The notes below the pieces were generated by a model, which worked only from the letters and a program-made list of their open reading frames with translations, was not told the origin of the DNA and did not search any database. A program made the position numbers and the translations under genes. DNA of 64,000 nt from an uncultured Phascolarctobacterium sp. (lineage in GTDB: Bacteria; Bacillota; Negativicutes; Acidaminococcales; Acidaminococcaceae), in the NCBI RefSeq assembly GCF_900753045.1, contig NZ_CAADXO010000080.1, forward strand, positions 1 through 64,000. The letters are read 5' to 3'. Of this stretch, positions 41,833 to 51,677 are shown piece by piece (within the stretch, counting starts at the first letter, position 1; the number at the start of each line of letters is the position of its first letter).

Positions 41833-42870
41833 TTATGCTTGCTTAGCCTTAAACCACCATGCCAGCAGCGGCGGGATAAAGATATTTATCACCAGCACGC
41901 GCACCAGCTGATAGGTCAGGATAATCGAAACATTCTCACCCATACTCATACCGGCTAAAGACATTTCGGCTATGCCTCCCGGCGCCATCGCCAGAAACGC
42001 CGTTACCAGCGAAAAACCGTAGCGTGCGGAAAGCACATTAGCCATACCGATGCTCACAACAATGAGTATCGCCGTACCGATAAGAATATAGGGCACCATT
42101 TTTTCAGTTTTGATAATGCGGTCCGCATCAAGCTGCATACCCATGAACAGACCGATGCTGGCCTGCGCCGCCGCCATGAGCCAAAAAGGCACAGGCTGCA
42201 CACCGTCGGCGAAGACGGAAAATGCAGCCGTCGCCAAAATCGGTCCCAACAGTTTCGGTGTCGGCATATGTATTTTGGTTGCTATAAAGCTTCCCAATAT
42301 AGACAGGGGCACTACAACAAGCCAATGCACTCCGCCATGGTTAGGCAATGCTACGCTGCTGCCCGTCACATGCGCATCAAGCAGCCAGATAACAAGAAAC
42401 GGCACAGTAATAACTACGCCCAGCAGACGCAGCACTTGCATCACCATAACAATGTTGGGATTTACTTCTTTATCCTCTTCGCAAAGCAGCATTGTCAGCG
42501 TCATTCCGCCGGGAAGCATACCCATAACACAGCTTTTGAGGTTTTCCCGCGCCAGCTTTGCCGTAACAAAGGCCAGTGCGATACTGGCAGCCAAAATAAC
42601 TATCGTTGCTTCCGCTACACCAACCAGCTCAGCCAGAAAGTTATTCCAAGTGTCCGAGGTAAAGGTAGAACCGATACCGTAGCCTGCAACCATCAATGCA
42701 TATTCGCGCCATTGCTTAGGCCAGCTTACGTCACTGCGATGCGTCAGTGTTTTGCAAAGCAGAGCAGTCAACAGACCGCCCAGCAAAAACGGTATCGGCA
42801 AATGCATGCGTACCAACAGGCTGCCTAAGCAAAGTGCCATGATAAAAAGCAACAAGCGGTTTAAAAACAT
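41833..42870 (-). CDS. AbrB family membrane protein (putative transporter/ammonia monooxygenase-like)
   Basis: A 345-residue protein with about ten hydrophobic helices in two similar halves: LPIPFLLGGLLTAL and the later MPTPKLLGPILATA mark the repeat. GMLPGGMTLTMLL and AMAPGGIAEMSLAGMSMGENV are the conserved APGG-type loops of the AbrB (YjfA/PF05145) group. The transported substrate is not known. It lies 5 nt after engB and probably shares its transcript. Confidence 0.78.
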   Translation of the reverse strand: MFLNRLLLFIMALCLGSLLVRMHLPIPFLLGGLLTALLCKTLTHRSDVSWPKQWREYALMVAGYGIGSTFTSDTWNNFLAELVGVAEATIVILAASIALAFVTAKLARENLKSCVMGMLPGGMTLTMLLCEEDKEVNPNIVMVMQVLRLLGVVITVPFLVIWLLDAHVTGSSVALPNHGGVHWLVVVPLSILGSFIATKIHMPTPKLLGPILATAAFSVFADGVQPVPFWLMAAAQASIGLFMGMQLDADRIIKTEKMVPYILIGTAILIVVSIGMANVLSARYGFSLVTAFLAMAPGGIAEMSLAGMSMGENVSIILTYQLVRVLVINIFIPPLLAWWFKAKQA

Positions 42871-42875
42871 AGCTT

Positions 42876-43526
42876 TTACTCCTGCTCTACGCCGTTAGCG
42901 GATAAAGCATCCATAATACGCTCAATCAGCTCTCCGCGCATTGTATGCTGTGAGGAGGAATAAGTGATAATCTCATGCTCCTTCAGGCCCATTTCACGCT
43001 TAAAGAGCGCCTTTTGGGACATCGCCGCATTTTTAGAAAGCTTATCGGACTTGGTCAGCACAACCTGCACCTTCAGGCCACAGCTACGCAGCCAGTTGAA
43101 GCATTCCATATCACTATCCAGAGGCTTATGACGGATATCAATCAGCTGGCAGACAACACCGAGGTTTTCACTGCCGGATAAATATTTGCTGATAAAGCCG
43201 GACCATTGGTCTTTATTATTATGATTTGTTTTAGCAAAGCCGTAACCGGGTAAATCTACCAGATAAAAGGATGCCCTTTCATCTTCACCCTCAACTACGC
43301 GCTTAGCCTCCAGCTCGTAAAAGTTGATGGTCTGCGTTTTGCCCGGAGTAGAGCTTACGCGTGCCAGGCCGTTGCGGCGGCAGAGTGAATTGATAAGCGA
43401 CGATTTACCGACATTACTGCGGCCGATAAAGGCAGCCTCAATAAGAGCAGGCTGCGGATATTGGTCTGCACGCACGGCAGAGGCCACATATTTAGCACGG
43501 ATAATATCCCAATTATCTTTACTCAT
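42876..43526 (-). CDS. engB: Ribosome biogenesis GTP-binding protein EngB (YsxC/YihA)
   Basis: A 216-residue TrmE-Era-type GTPase needed for large-subunit assembly. G1 GRSNVGKSSLINSL, the G2 region SSTPGKTQTINFY, G3 DLPGYGFAKTN and G4 LTKSDKL are complete. Its start overlaps the lon stop by 8 nt, a conserved lon-engB arrangement in Firmicutes. Confidence 0.97.
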   Translation of the reverse strand: MSKDNWDIIRAKYVASAVRADQYPQPALIEAAFIGRSNVGKSSLINSLCRRNGLARVSSTPGKTQTINFYELEAKRVVEGEDERASFYLVDLPGYGFAKTNHNNKDQWSGFISKYLSGSENLGVVCQLIDIRHKPLDSDMECFNWLRSCGLKVQVVLTKSDKLSKNAAMSQKALFKREMGLKEHEIITYSSSQHTMRGELIERIMDALSANGVEQE

Positions 43527-45852
43527 TTTTATCCTCCAATGCCAGCTTCAAAACATCATCAAGATGCTCAACAGGTATAAACTGCATTTCTTTACGAATA
43601 TTTTCCGGCAGCTCGTCCAGATCCTGCATATTGCGCTTCGGCAGCAGTACTGTTTTCACGCCATAGCGGTAAGCCGCCAGCATTTTTTCCTTAATACCGC
43701 CGACAGGCCATACCTTGCCGGACAGGGAAATTTCACCGGTCATCGCCAGCTTGCCCTTAACCTTTTTGCCTGTCAGTGCCGATACCATGGCAGTAACCAT
43801 CGTTACGCCGGCAGACGGACCGTCCTTCGGCACAGCGCCTTCCGGCAGATGGATATGGATATCCATCGTTTCACCAAAGTTGGCTGCAATACCAAGGGCT
43901 TCCGCACGGCTGCGGATATAGGTATAACCGGCCTGAGCCGACTCCTTCATCACATCGCCGAGCTGGCCTGTAAGCGTGAGGTTGCCCTTGCCCTTAAACG
44001 CCAGCACCTCTACCTTCAGCAGCTCGCCGCCGACACTGGTCCATGCCAAACCATTGACAACACCTACGCCGGATTTCAGGCTGATATCATCATCAAGATA
44101 AATAACAGGTCCCAGGTATTTTTCCAGATTCTTTTCTGTTACCTGGGCACCCTTACTCTTGCCCTTGACAATTTTGAACGCAACCTTACGGCAGATGCCT
44201 GCCAGCTTACGCTCAAGATTACGCACGCCTGCTTCCCTGGTATAGTCGTGAATTACTCGGTGGATAGCCTTTTCGCTGACGCTCACCTTGTATTTTTCCA
44301 GACCGTTCAGCTTCAGCTCCTTCGGCAACAGGTGCAGCTGGGCAATTTTAACCTTTTCTTCATCAGTATAGCTGCTCAGCTGGATAATCTCCAGACGGTC
44401 CAGCAGAGCCGGCGGAATAGTATCTACGGCATTTGCCGTTACAATCCAGAATACATGCGACAGGTCAAACGGGAATTCAATAAAGTGGTCACTGAAGCTG
44501 TTGTTCTGCTCCGGATCAAGCACCTCCAACAGGGCCGAAGCCGGATCACCGCGGAAATCGGAAGCCATTTTATCAATCTCGTCCAACAGGAATACCGGGT
44601 TCATGCAGCCACAGGTCTGCATACCGTGAATAATACGGCCCGGCATAGAACCGATATAGGTACGGCGATGACCGCGGATTTCCGCTTCATCACGCACACC
44701 ACCTAAAGAAACGCGGGTAAATTTACGCTTAATAGCCTTGGCAATGCTGCTTGCCAAGCTTGTTTTGCCTACGCCCGGAGGTCCTACCAGACACAGAATC
44801 GGTCCGCGTGTACTTTTAGACAACGCACGCACTGCCAGATACTCCAGAATGCGCTCCTTAACCTTCTTCAGGCCGTAGTGATCATTATCCAATACAGTCT
44901 GCGCCTTATCCAGATCAAAATTATCCTTAGTGAATTTGCCCCAGGGCAATGCCAGCAAAGAATCAATATAGGTGCGGATTACCGCTCCCTCCGGCGTCAT
45001 CGGCGGCATTTTCGCCAGACGTCCCAGCTCCTTGTTGATTTTTTCCGCCACGTTTTGCGGCATCTTCAGCTTGGACATCTGCTCCTTATATTCAGCAATT
45101 TCTGCCTGTACGTCTTCGTTTTCGCCAAGCTCCTTGCTGATAGCCTTAATCTGCTCACGCAGATAATATTCCTTCTGATTCTGCTCCACCTGCTGGTGTA
45201 CCTGCTCGGAAATATTTTTGGCTACATCGGCAATTTCCTGCTCACGCACCAGAATCTCGTATAATTTACGCAGACGCAGCTTCAGCGGCGCCATTTCCAG
45301 CAGCTCTTCCTTTTCGGTCAAAGACAGCGGCAGATAGCCGACAATAATATCAGGCACCTTGCTTAAATCAGTACGCGATTTAAGCGACTGCACCGTATCG
45401 GGATTAACCTTTTTCGTAAGCAGTACCCATTGCTCAAAAGCATCCAGAAGCAGACGGCGCAGGCCTTCTGCTTCGGCATCGACCGCATCGTCAGCAGGCA
45501 CTACTTCTACCTCACCGACAAAGAAATCCTGCTCATTCTCATGCACCTCTACCGCATTCAGCACATGTACGCGCTCCAGGCCTTCTACCAGCAGACGCAC
45601 AGCACCGTTAGGCAGCTGCAGCCTTTGCTTGATATTAGCCAGAACGCCCCATTCATATAAATCATCAGCAGCAACATTTTCCTGCTCAGGCTGTTTTTGC
45701 CCAACCAGAATAATTTGCTTGTCTGTACCTTCGGCTGCATCAATAGCAGCTATAGATTTTTCTCGGCCGACATCCAGATTGGCAATCATGCCCGGAAAAA
45801 TCAAAACGCCCCTCAAAGCCAGAAGGGGCTTTGTAATTATCAAATTAGCCAT
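43519..45852 (-). CDS. lon: ATP-dependent protease La (Lon)
   Basis: A 777-residue AAA+ serine protease: N-terminal substrate domain, coiled coil (EQVHQQVEQNQKEYYLREQ), Walker A GPPGVGKTS, Walker B VFLLDEID and the Ser-Lys dyad in PKDGPSAGVTM and GEISLSGKVWPVGGIKEK. I start at the ATG at 45852 (MANLIITKPLLALRG), 5 nt after GGAGGG; the longer frame adds no family-like residues. It is part of a quality-control cluster with tig, clpP and clpX. Confidence 0.97.
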   Translation of the reverse strand: MANLIITKPLLALRGVLIFPGMIANLDVGREKSIAAIDAAEGTDKQIILVGQKQPEQENVAADDLYEWGVLANIKQRLQLPNGAVRLLVEGLERVHVLNAVEVHENEQDFFVGEVEVVPADDAVDAEAEGLRRLLLDAFEQWVLLTKKVNPDTVQSLKSRTDLSKVPDIIVGYLPLSLTEKEELLEMAPLKLRLRKLYEILVREQEIADVAKNISEQVHQQVEQNQKEYYLREQIKAISKELGENEDVQAEIAEYKEQMSKLKMPQNVAEKINKELGRLAKMPPMTPEGAVIRTYIDSLLALPWGKFTKDNFDLDKAQTVLDNDHYGLKKVKERILEYLAVRALSKSTRGPILCLVGPPGVGKTSLASSIAKAIKRKFTRVSLGGVRDEAEIRGHRRTYIGSMPGRIIHGMQTCGCMNPVFLLDEIDKMASDFRGDPASALLEVLDPEQNNSFSDHFIEFPFDLSHVFWIVTANAVDTIPPALLDRLEIIQLSSYTDEEKVKIAQLHLLPKELKLNGLEKYKVSVSEKAIHRVIHDYTREAGVRNLERKLAGICRKVAFKIVKGKSKGAQVTEKNLEKYLGPVIYLDDDISLKSGVGVVNGLAWTSVGGELLKVEVLAFKGKGNLTLTGQLGDVMKESAQAGYTYIRSRAEALGIAANFGETMDIHIHLPEGAVPKDGPSAGVTMVTAMVSALTGKKVKGKLAMTGEISLSGKVWPVGGIKEKMLAAYRYGVKTVLLPKRNMQDLDELPENIRKEMQFIPVEHLDDVLKLALEDKNE

Positions 45853-45926
45853 ATAATCCCTCCTTAAGCTCCCAAAACAAGAGAGAAATTTATCGGCAGT
45901 ACGCAAACAGGCATACTTGCCATAGC

Positions 45927-45965
45927 GATAAAATAAGGGAGAAGGTATATTAATCCTTCCCCCTT
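45927..45965 (-). terminator. Terminator between clpX and lon
   Basis: Stem AAGGG..AAGG/CCTT..CCCTT with a 9-nt loop, followed on the minus strand by TTATTTTAT, 10 nt after clpX. Confidence 0.7.
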
Positions 45966-45975
45966 AGATATTTTG

Positions 45976-47226
45976 TTATTTTGTAAGCATTTGCGGCTCG
46001 CAATGCTGGCGTATAGTAGCTTCAGTAACAATGCACTTTGTTACATCATCACGGGAAGGAACATCATACATTACGTTACGCATGGTGGATTCAATAATAG
46101 ATCTCAGGCCACGCGCTCCGGCATTACGTTTCAATGCTTCCTCAGCAATAGCAGTAAGAGCACCCGGTTCAAACTCCAGCTCCACGCCATCCATTTCCAG
46201 GAAACGCTGGTATTGCTTAACCAAAGCATTACGCGGCTCAGTCAGTATTTGTACCAGTGCAGCCTCATCCAGCGGATTGAGTGTTACTACTACCGGCATA
46301 CGTCCTGCAAATTCCGGAATAATACCGAACTTCATGATATCCTCAGGCAATACCTTGGCAAATACAGCCTCGTTATCAACCTCTTCCTTACGGCGGATAT
46401 CAGCACCAAAGCCCAGGTTTTTCTTGCCTACGCGGGCATTGATGATATGCTCCAGTCCTGCGAAGGCACCACCGCAGATAAACAGGATATTGGTTGTATC
46501 AATATTGATAAACTCCTGATGCGGATGCTTGCGTCCTCCCTTAGGCGGAACGCTGGCAACAGTACCTTCAAGGATTTTCAGCAGAGCCTGCTGAACACCT
46601 TCACCGGAAACATCACGGGTAATGGAAACGTTTTCGGATTTACGGGCAATTTTATCAATCTCGTCGATATAGATAATGCCGCGTTGAGCAGCTTCAATGT
46701 CATAATCGGCATTGCTGATAAGCTTAAGCAGAATGTTTTCAACATCCTCGCCTACATAGCCTGCTTCCGTTAAGGTAGTAGCATCAGCAATAGCAAAGGG
46801 AACCTGCAGAATCTTTGCCAGAGTCTGGGCAAGCAGTGTTTTGCCGCTGCCGGTAGGACCGAGCATCAGAATATTGGATTTCTGCAGCTCCAGGTCGCGC
46901 TTGGACTCCGGATTCTGAATTTCGTAGTTGATTCTCTTGTAATGATTATATACTGCTACGGACAAGGTCTTTTTAGCCTCATCCTGACCAATAACATACT
47001 CATCTAAGATTGCCTTGATTTCCTGAGGCTTCGGCAGATCAGCTGCATTCGCCAACTGCTCGGCAGCATCGCTTTCTTTTTCCTCGTCAAGCATGGATTT
47101 GCAGAAGTCGACACACTCATCGCAGATAAATACACCACGACCAGAAATCAGTCTTTTTACCTGACCTTCACGCTTGCCGCAAAAGGAACAGCATGGTTTT
47201 CCATCATGTCCTTCATCAAAATTCAT
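45976..47226 (-). CDS. clpX: ATP-dependent Clp protease ATP-binding subunit ClpX
   Basis: A 416-residue AAA+ unfoldase. The N-terminal zinc-binding domain (CSFCGKREGQVKRLISG and CDECVDFC), Walker A GPTGSGKTLLAQTLA, Walker B IIYIDEIDKIA, the pore loop GYVGEDVE and the IGF-type ClpP loop region (LGFGADI) are present. It feeds substrates to ClpP, whose gene lies 25 nt upstream. Confidence 0.98.
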   Translation of the reverse strand: MNFDEGHDGKPCCSFCGKREGQVKRLISGRGVFICDECVDFCKSMLDEEKESDAAEQLANAADLPKPQEIKAILDEYVIGQDEAKKTLSVAVYNHYKRINYEIQNPESKRDLELQKSNILMLGPTGSGKTLLAQTLAKILQVPFAIADATTLTEAGYVGEDVENILLKLISNADYDIEAAQRGIIYIDEIDKIARKSENVSITRDVSGEGVQQALLKILEGTVASVPPKGGRKHPHQEFINIDTTNILFICGGAFAGLEHIINARVGKKNLGFGADIRRKEEVDNEAVFAKVLPEDIMKFGIIPEFAGRMPVVVTLNPLDEAALVQILTEPRNALVKQYQRFLEMDGVELEFEPGALTAIAEEALKRNAGARGLRSIIESTMRNVMYDVPSRDDVTKCIVTEATIRQHCEPQMLTK

Positions 47227-47251
47227 ATTTTAAATCTCCTTATAGTATATC

Positions 47252-47845
47252 TTACTCTGCAGATTTACTACGGGAAACAACCTCATCAATCAGGCCATAT
47301 TCCTTAGCTTCTTTACTTGTCAGATAATGATCGCGCTCGGTATCGGCAGCAATTTTTTCCACTGTCTGACCGGTATGCTTTGCCAGTACCTGGTTCATTT
47401 CTTCACGGATACGCAGGATTTCGCGGGCATGGATTTCAATCTCCGTTGCCTGGCCCTGTGCACCGCCCAAGGGCTGATGAATCATAACACGGGAATACGG
47501 CAATGCAAAACGCTTGCCCGGCGCGCCTGCTGCCAGAAGCACGGATGCCATGCTGGCAGCCATGCCCATGCAGATAGTAGAAACGTCAGGCTTAATATAC
47601 TGCATCGTATCATAAATAGCCATACCGGCGCTTACGCTGCCGCCGGGGCTGTTAATATACAGATGGATGTCTTTGTCCGGATCCTCGGACTCCAGGAACA
47701 ATAACTGAGCAATGACAACATTTGCCATATTGTCATCAATCGGACCGGTAACGAAAACAATCCTATCCTTCAAAAGACGTGAATAAATATCATAGGAACG
47801 TTCTCCACGACTAGATTGCTCAACAACGATAGGCACATAATTCAT
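47252..47845 (-). CDS. clpP: ATP-dependent Clp protease proteolytic subunit ClpP
   Basis: A 197-residue serine peptidase starting MNYVPIVVEQSSRGERSYDIYSRLLKDRI (in part). The triad is Ser in GMAASMASVLLAAG, His in SRVMIHQPLGG and Asp in ERDHYLTSKEA. It lies between tig and clpX, the classical order. Confidence 0.98.
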   Translation of the reverse strand: MNYVPIVVEQSSRGERSYDIYSRLLKDRIVFVTGPIDDNMANVVIAQLLFLESEDPDKDIHLYINSPGGSVSAGMAIYDTMQYIKPDVSTICMGMAASMASVLLAAGAPGKRFALPYSRVMIHQPLGGAQGQATEIEIHAREILRIREEMNQVLAKHTGQTVEKIAADTERDHYLTSKEAKEYGLIDEVVSRSKSAE

Positions 47846-47881
47846 TTTGTCACACTCCTTTACTGTAAGTATAACCTAAAA

Positions 47882-49165
47882 TTATTTTGCGCTGTCGATA
47901 ACAACGTGTGCAGCTTTGCGGCGCAGGATGTTAGCCAGCAGCAGGCCCATGGTGCCGTTGCCTTTGATGATTTTCTTAACTTCTTCAGGAGAAGCGCCGT
48001 GTTGTGCGGAAATAGCAGCGATTTCTGCATCAACGTCAGCCATGTCAACCTGAATGTCTTCAGCTTTAGCGATAGCGTCCAGAACCAGGTCGGTCTTAAC
48101 GTTTTCTTCAGCAACCGGACGTTGGTTTTCACGGATTTTAGCCATGTCCAGACCGGTGTATTGCATGTACATATCCAGGCTCATTTTACGGCTTTCCAGG
48201 CTCATTTTCATTTCTTCAACCATTTGGCTGATTTTGTCTTCGATCATGATTTCCGGAACGCTGAATTTAGCGTTAGCTACAGCCAGGTCAATCAGTTCAT
48301 GCTCGTATTCAGCTTTAGCGTTAGCTTCAGCAGCTTTTTGCATACGCTCTTTGTAGTTAGCACGCAGCTCTTCTACAGTTTTGAAGTCGGTCTTGGAAGC
48401 AACATATTCGTCGTTCAGTTCCGGCAGCTCTTTGCGTTTTACGTCTTGGATGTTTACTTTGAAGATAGCTTCTTTGCCAGCCAGGTCTTTAACAAAGTAA
48501 TCTTCCGGGAAAGTTACTTCTACGTCAGTGGAATCGCCTTTGGACAGGCCAACCAGCTGATCTTCGAAGCCGGGGATGAAGGAGTTGGAGCCAACTTCCA
48601 GAGGATAGCCTTTGCCTTCGCCGCCGCTGAACGGTTCGCCGTCAACGGTACCAGCAAAGTCGATGATAGCGAAGTCGCCTTTTTCAATTACAGCACCTTC
48701 TTCAGCAACTACCATTTTAGCGTCGCGGCCCATCATGTCTTTAATTTGAGCGTCAACTTGCTCGTCGGTTACTTCAACTTCTTTTTTCTCTACATGCAGA
48801 CCTTTGTATTCGCCCAGTTCCGGTTCCGGTTTCAGGGTTACTTTAATGGTCAGTTCCATATCTTTGCCTTCTTCGAAGGTAGATTCTTCAACTTTAGGAT
48901 CGGATACAGGGATCAGTTTTTCCTGGTCCAGAGCTTCGCTGTATGCTTTGTTAGCAACGATTTCAAAAGCTTCTTGTTTTACAGCTTCTTTGCCATAGTG
49001 CATTTCGATGATAGCACGCGGAGCTTTACCTTTACGGAAGCCAGGGATATTTGCCTGGTCAGCAATTTTTTGTACAGCCTTTTTATAGCCTGCGTTTACC
49101 TCAGCAGCCGGAGCGGTAATTTTTAAAGTTGCCTCATTTTCTACTCTTTCAACAGTAACGTTCAT
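47882..49165 (-). CDS. tig: Trigger factor (ribosome-associated chaperone)
   Basis: A 427-residue chaperone and prolyl isomerase. The N-terminal ribosome-docking segment is IPGFRKGKAPRAIIE, the central FKBP-like domain has GDFAIIDFAGTVDGEPFSGG and GFEDQLVGLSKGD, and a helical C-terminal domain follows. GGGAGG lies 9 nt before the ATG. First gene of the tig-clpP-clpX cluster. Confidence 0.98.
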   Translation of the reverse strand: MNVTVERVENEATLKITAPAAEVNAGYKKAVQKIADQANIPGFRKGKAPRAIIEMHYGKEAVKQEAFEIVANKAYSEALDQEKLIPVSDPKVEESTFEEGKDMELTIKVTLKPEPELGEYKGLHVEKKEVEVTDEQVDAQIKDMMGRDAKMVVAEEGAVIEKGDFAIIDFAGTVDGEPFSGGEGKGYPLEVGSNSFIPGFEDQLVGLSKGDSTDVEVTFPEDYFVKDLAGKEAIFKVNIQDVKRKELPELNDEYVASKTDFKTVEELRANYKERMQKAAEANAKAEYEHELIDLAVANAKFSVPEIMIEDKISQMVEEMKMSLESRKMSLDMYMQYTGLDMAKIRENQRPVAEENVKTDLVLDAIAKAEDIQVDMADVDAEIAAISAQHGASPEEVKKIIKGNGTMGLLLANILRRKAAHVVIDSAK

Positions 49166-49301
49166 TAATAAAATCCTCCCTTAAATTTATGTGGGTAAAA
49201 AATAATATAATCGGATTAAATTGTCAGCCTTCCTTAGCGAAAATGTGCTGACACAAATCGCTCATAATATCATATCACAATGCTCGCTTCTTGACAATAC
49301 C

Positions 49302-49330
49302 AAAAAACCCGACAGAAGCAATCTGTCGGG
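49302..49330 (-). terminator. Terminator after tRNA-Gly
   Basis: Perfect stem CCCGACAG/CTGTCGGG with T6 on the minus strand, 16 nt after the tRNA. Confidence 0.9.
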
Positions 49331-49345
49331 TAAATTTTTAAGTGG

Positions 49346-49417
<72 letters not shown>

Positions 49418-49520
49418 GTCATGTGCATCAGCAACGAATATAAGTATAAGGCATCAGGCGACTTTTGTCAACACCTTTTTTGAAAAAAGTTGAGATTTTT
49501 TTCAAGTTTTTTTCTCAGCC

Positions 49521-49808
49521 CTATCCTAACCCATTACAACGCGCCAAATCATCATAGACAAGCGCCGCCAGACGCTGCGTTAATTCCTGGTTTTCCGCAC
49601 AAAGCTTCGTCTGTGACAGCAATGCTTCCAGCTTAGCCTTGTTGCACATCATGCAGCAGCAAGGCATAATGATTTCGCTGGCCATATAGGCAGCGGCGCG
49701 CAAAGACATTTCATCCTGCAGCAGGCTGCCGCTTGCTGCCTTGGATGCAAAAACCGCAAGACGCATATCCAGCGCCCGCGCCAGCTGTTTTTCCAAAACA
49801 CCGGCCAT
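49521..49808 (-). CDS. Hypothetical protein, 95 residues, with CCCMMC motif
   Basis: A mostly helical small protein with no family that I recognise. A cysteine-rich stretch PCCCMMCNKAK lies at about residues 49-59, with further cysteines near 70 and 90, so metal binding is possible. Its start lies 3 nt after the stop of the 148-residue protein, which implies coupled translation and a shared role. Confidence 0.65.
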   Translation of the reverse strand: MAGVLEKQLARALDMRLAVFASKAASGSLLQDEMSLRAAAYMASEIIMPCCCMMCNKAKLEALLSQTKLCAENQELTQRLAALVYDDLARCNGLG

Positions 49809-49811
49809 AGC

Positions 49812-50258
49812 TTAACGCATGTTTTCGATAAAGTCTTCAAAAGTGTTAATCAATACAGTGTGACCGGTAACCTTCAAATCGCGCAGATAAGTGCCGTAGG
49901 ATTCATAAACCTCGTCACTCAGCTCCATTTTCAGGCCTTCCTTAACATATTCATCCATCATTTTCAGGATAAAACGGTTAACTTCATTGGTACCGGGCTT
50001 AACATTCAAAGGAATAATACGGCTTTCAGCCTCATATTTTTCTACAACAACCTTCCAACCACCGGGAACTGGCGGCAGACGGGTTGCCTTAATGAAATAA
50101 TTATCAGGAGAAAAGCCTACATAACCATCCATTTTATTATATAATTTTGCTTTTTGTACAGGGAAACCATTTTTATTGCCCCATTTAACGATTTCTTCGC
50201 AAACTTCATTATTATGGATTACGCTCGGAAAAGTTGCTTCCGCTAAGATTTCAGACAT
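49812..50258 (-). CDS. Hypothetical protein, 148 residues
   Basis: A soluble alpha/beta protein starting MSEILAEATFPSVIHNNEVCEE, with ATRLPPVPGGWKVVVEKYE in the middle and an acidic helical C-terminus. I do not recognise the family. It has an AGGAGG ribosome binding site and forms a two-gene unit with the CCCMMC protein just downstream, between tRNA-Gly and the amidohydrolase operon. Confidence 0.72.
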   Translation of the reverse strand: MSEILAEATFPSVIHNNEVCEEIVKWGNKNGFPVQKAKLYNKMDGYVGFSPDNYFIKATRLPPVPGGWKVVVEKYEAESRIIPLNVKPGTNEVNRFILKMMDEYVKEGLKMELSDEVYESYGTYLRDLKVTGHTVLINTFEDFIENMR

Positions 50259-50352
50259 ACTGATACCTCCTCATGGTTTATAGTCATATTTTACTCTAAC
50301 TTGCAGATTATTTCAACAAAAAAGCATGTATACAATAAGTTTCAAGCTTTTT

Positions 50353-50381
50353 AAAAAACCGGCATCGAGCTGATGCCGGTT
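50353..50381 (-). terminator. Terminator of the amidohydrolase operon
   Basis: Perfect stem ACCGGCATC/GATGCCGGT with T6 on the minus strand, 15 nt after the last gene. Confidence 0.92.
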
Positions 50382-50395
50382 CAAGAGCCAATCTT

Positions 50396-50842
50396 TTAAA
50401 TTTGTCCCAAAGCCTTCAAAATGCACTGAGCGATAATCGCGCTGGCAATATAGGTGCCTACAAAAACAACGATTGCCAGAATAACAATGCGCCAGCCGGT
50501 CTTGGCAAAGGCATCAAGGTCCTTGCCTATGGATACACCGGCATAAGCCAGAATCGGCGTACACAGGGCCACAAAGCCGACATTTTTTACATAGCCGTTG
50601 ATAATATCACTGCCGGGAACACCGGGGATAGTCAGAATACAGCCCAAAGTTACAACCCATGCCGCAGCCGGAATACCGCCGGGAATATATTTTGACAGCA
50701 GCATGCCGACAAACGCAATAACCGCCAAAATCAGCAGTCCGGGAATAGACTGGATAATATCAGCCTTGGTTCCCAATACGTTGGAGAACAAGCTCATGAA
50801 GGTTACAATAGCCAAAATGATAATTGTATCTTTAATTTTCAT
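50396..50842 (-). CDS. Small integral membrane protein, partner of the DUF3100-like protein
   Basis: A 148-residue protein with about four to five hydrophobic helices, including IPGGIPAAAWVVTLGCILTIPG and GFVALCTPILAYAGVSIG. It starts at the last base of the preceding gene (one-base overlap), so the two membrane proteins are probably made together and form one complex. Possibly one half of a split transporter for the product or substrate of the M20 hydrolase. Family assignment is uncertain. Confidence 0.75.
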   Translation of the reverse strand: MKIKDTIIILAIVTFMSLFSNVLGTKADIIQSIPGLLILAVIAFVGMLLSKYIPGGIPAAAWVVTLGCILTIPGVPGSDIINGYVKNVGFVALCTPILAYAGVSIGKDLDAFAKTGWRIVILAIVVFVGTYIASAIIAQCILKALGQI

Positions 50843-51648
50843 TATGCTTCCTCTCCTTTCTTCTCAGCTTCAGGCAGTACGCCGTATTTGATCTTATAGA
50901 ATCTCTTATAGAGCCATTCGGTCATCGGCAGGCCCAGCCATACGGACATATACAGACCGTCAAGACCGGAAAGCATATTACTTGCTGCGCCGAAGGCTGC
51001 CAGCTGGTCAGCCATATCGGGATACATAGCAACCAAAGAGCCCACTGCAGCCGTCATCATGCTGGCAGAGCCTACGCCGGAGGCCATAGCCAGTGCATAC
51101 GGATGAATCGGCAGTACGGAAGCAGCAACGCTGGCCATCAGACCGAAGAAAATAGTACCGAAAACAGTACCGGCAATATAAACGCCCATAACGCCGCGGC
51201 CTTCACTGCTGTCCAGGCCAAACTTTTCGCCGATAAGCGCTACGTTCGGCTCACGTGCGATAGAATGCGCAGCACCAATGGTTTCACGCTTCAAGCCCAG
51301 GTAAACAGCAACAGGTACGCCTAAAAGCACAGTACCGAGGTTACCGAACTCCTGCAGAATCAGCGCCGGAGATGCAGCCAGAATCTTCGGCAGGGTAGGA
51401 CCTACTAGCGTACCGTAGCGTGCCATCAAAAGCATCAGCGTTACGCCGACCAGACTGCTGGCATCCAGCATTTCCTTTTTGCCGGACAGGTTCAAAAACT
51501 TAGGTGTTGTCAAAATGCCCAGAAGCAGAGCGTACAGCATCGGCAGCAGCACGATGCGTCCGATACCGAACTTCAGGGTATGAGTGCCAATCAGCTCGGA
51601 AACAATGATCAGCGCCAGAATTATGGCATGTAATTTAATATTCTTCAT
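50842..51648 (-). CDS. DUF3100-like integral membrane protein
   Basis: A 268-residue membrane protein with about eight hydrophobic segments, EPNVALIGEKFGLDSSEGRGVMGVY in a central loop and ALASGVGSASMM-like glycine-rich motif (AMASGVGSASMMTAA). It resembles the DUF3100 family. The ATG at 51648 is preceded by GGAGGG. Its place between an amidohydrolase and a second membrane protein suggests a transporter for an amidated substrate such as an acyl-amino acid. Confidence 0.75.
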   Translation of the reverse strand: MKNIKLHAIILALIIVSELIGTHTLKFGIGRIVLLPMLYALLLGILTTPKFLNLSGKKEMLDASSLVGVTLMLLMARYGTLVGPTLPKILAASPALILQEFGNLGTVLLGVPVAVYLGLKRETIGAAHSIAREPNVALIGEKFGLDSSEGRGVMGVYIAGTVFGTIFFGLMASVAASVLPIHPYALAMASGVGSASMMTAAVGSLVAMYPDMADQLAAFGAASNMLSGLDGLYMSVWLGLPMTEWLYKRFYKIKYGVLPEAEKKGEEA

Positions 51649-51677
51649 TACATTCCCTCCCACAAATTATTTCTATT

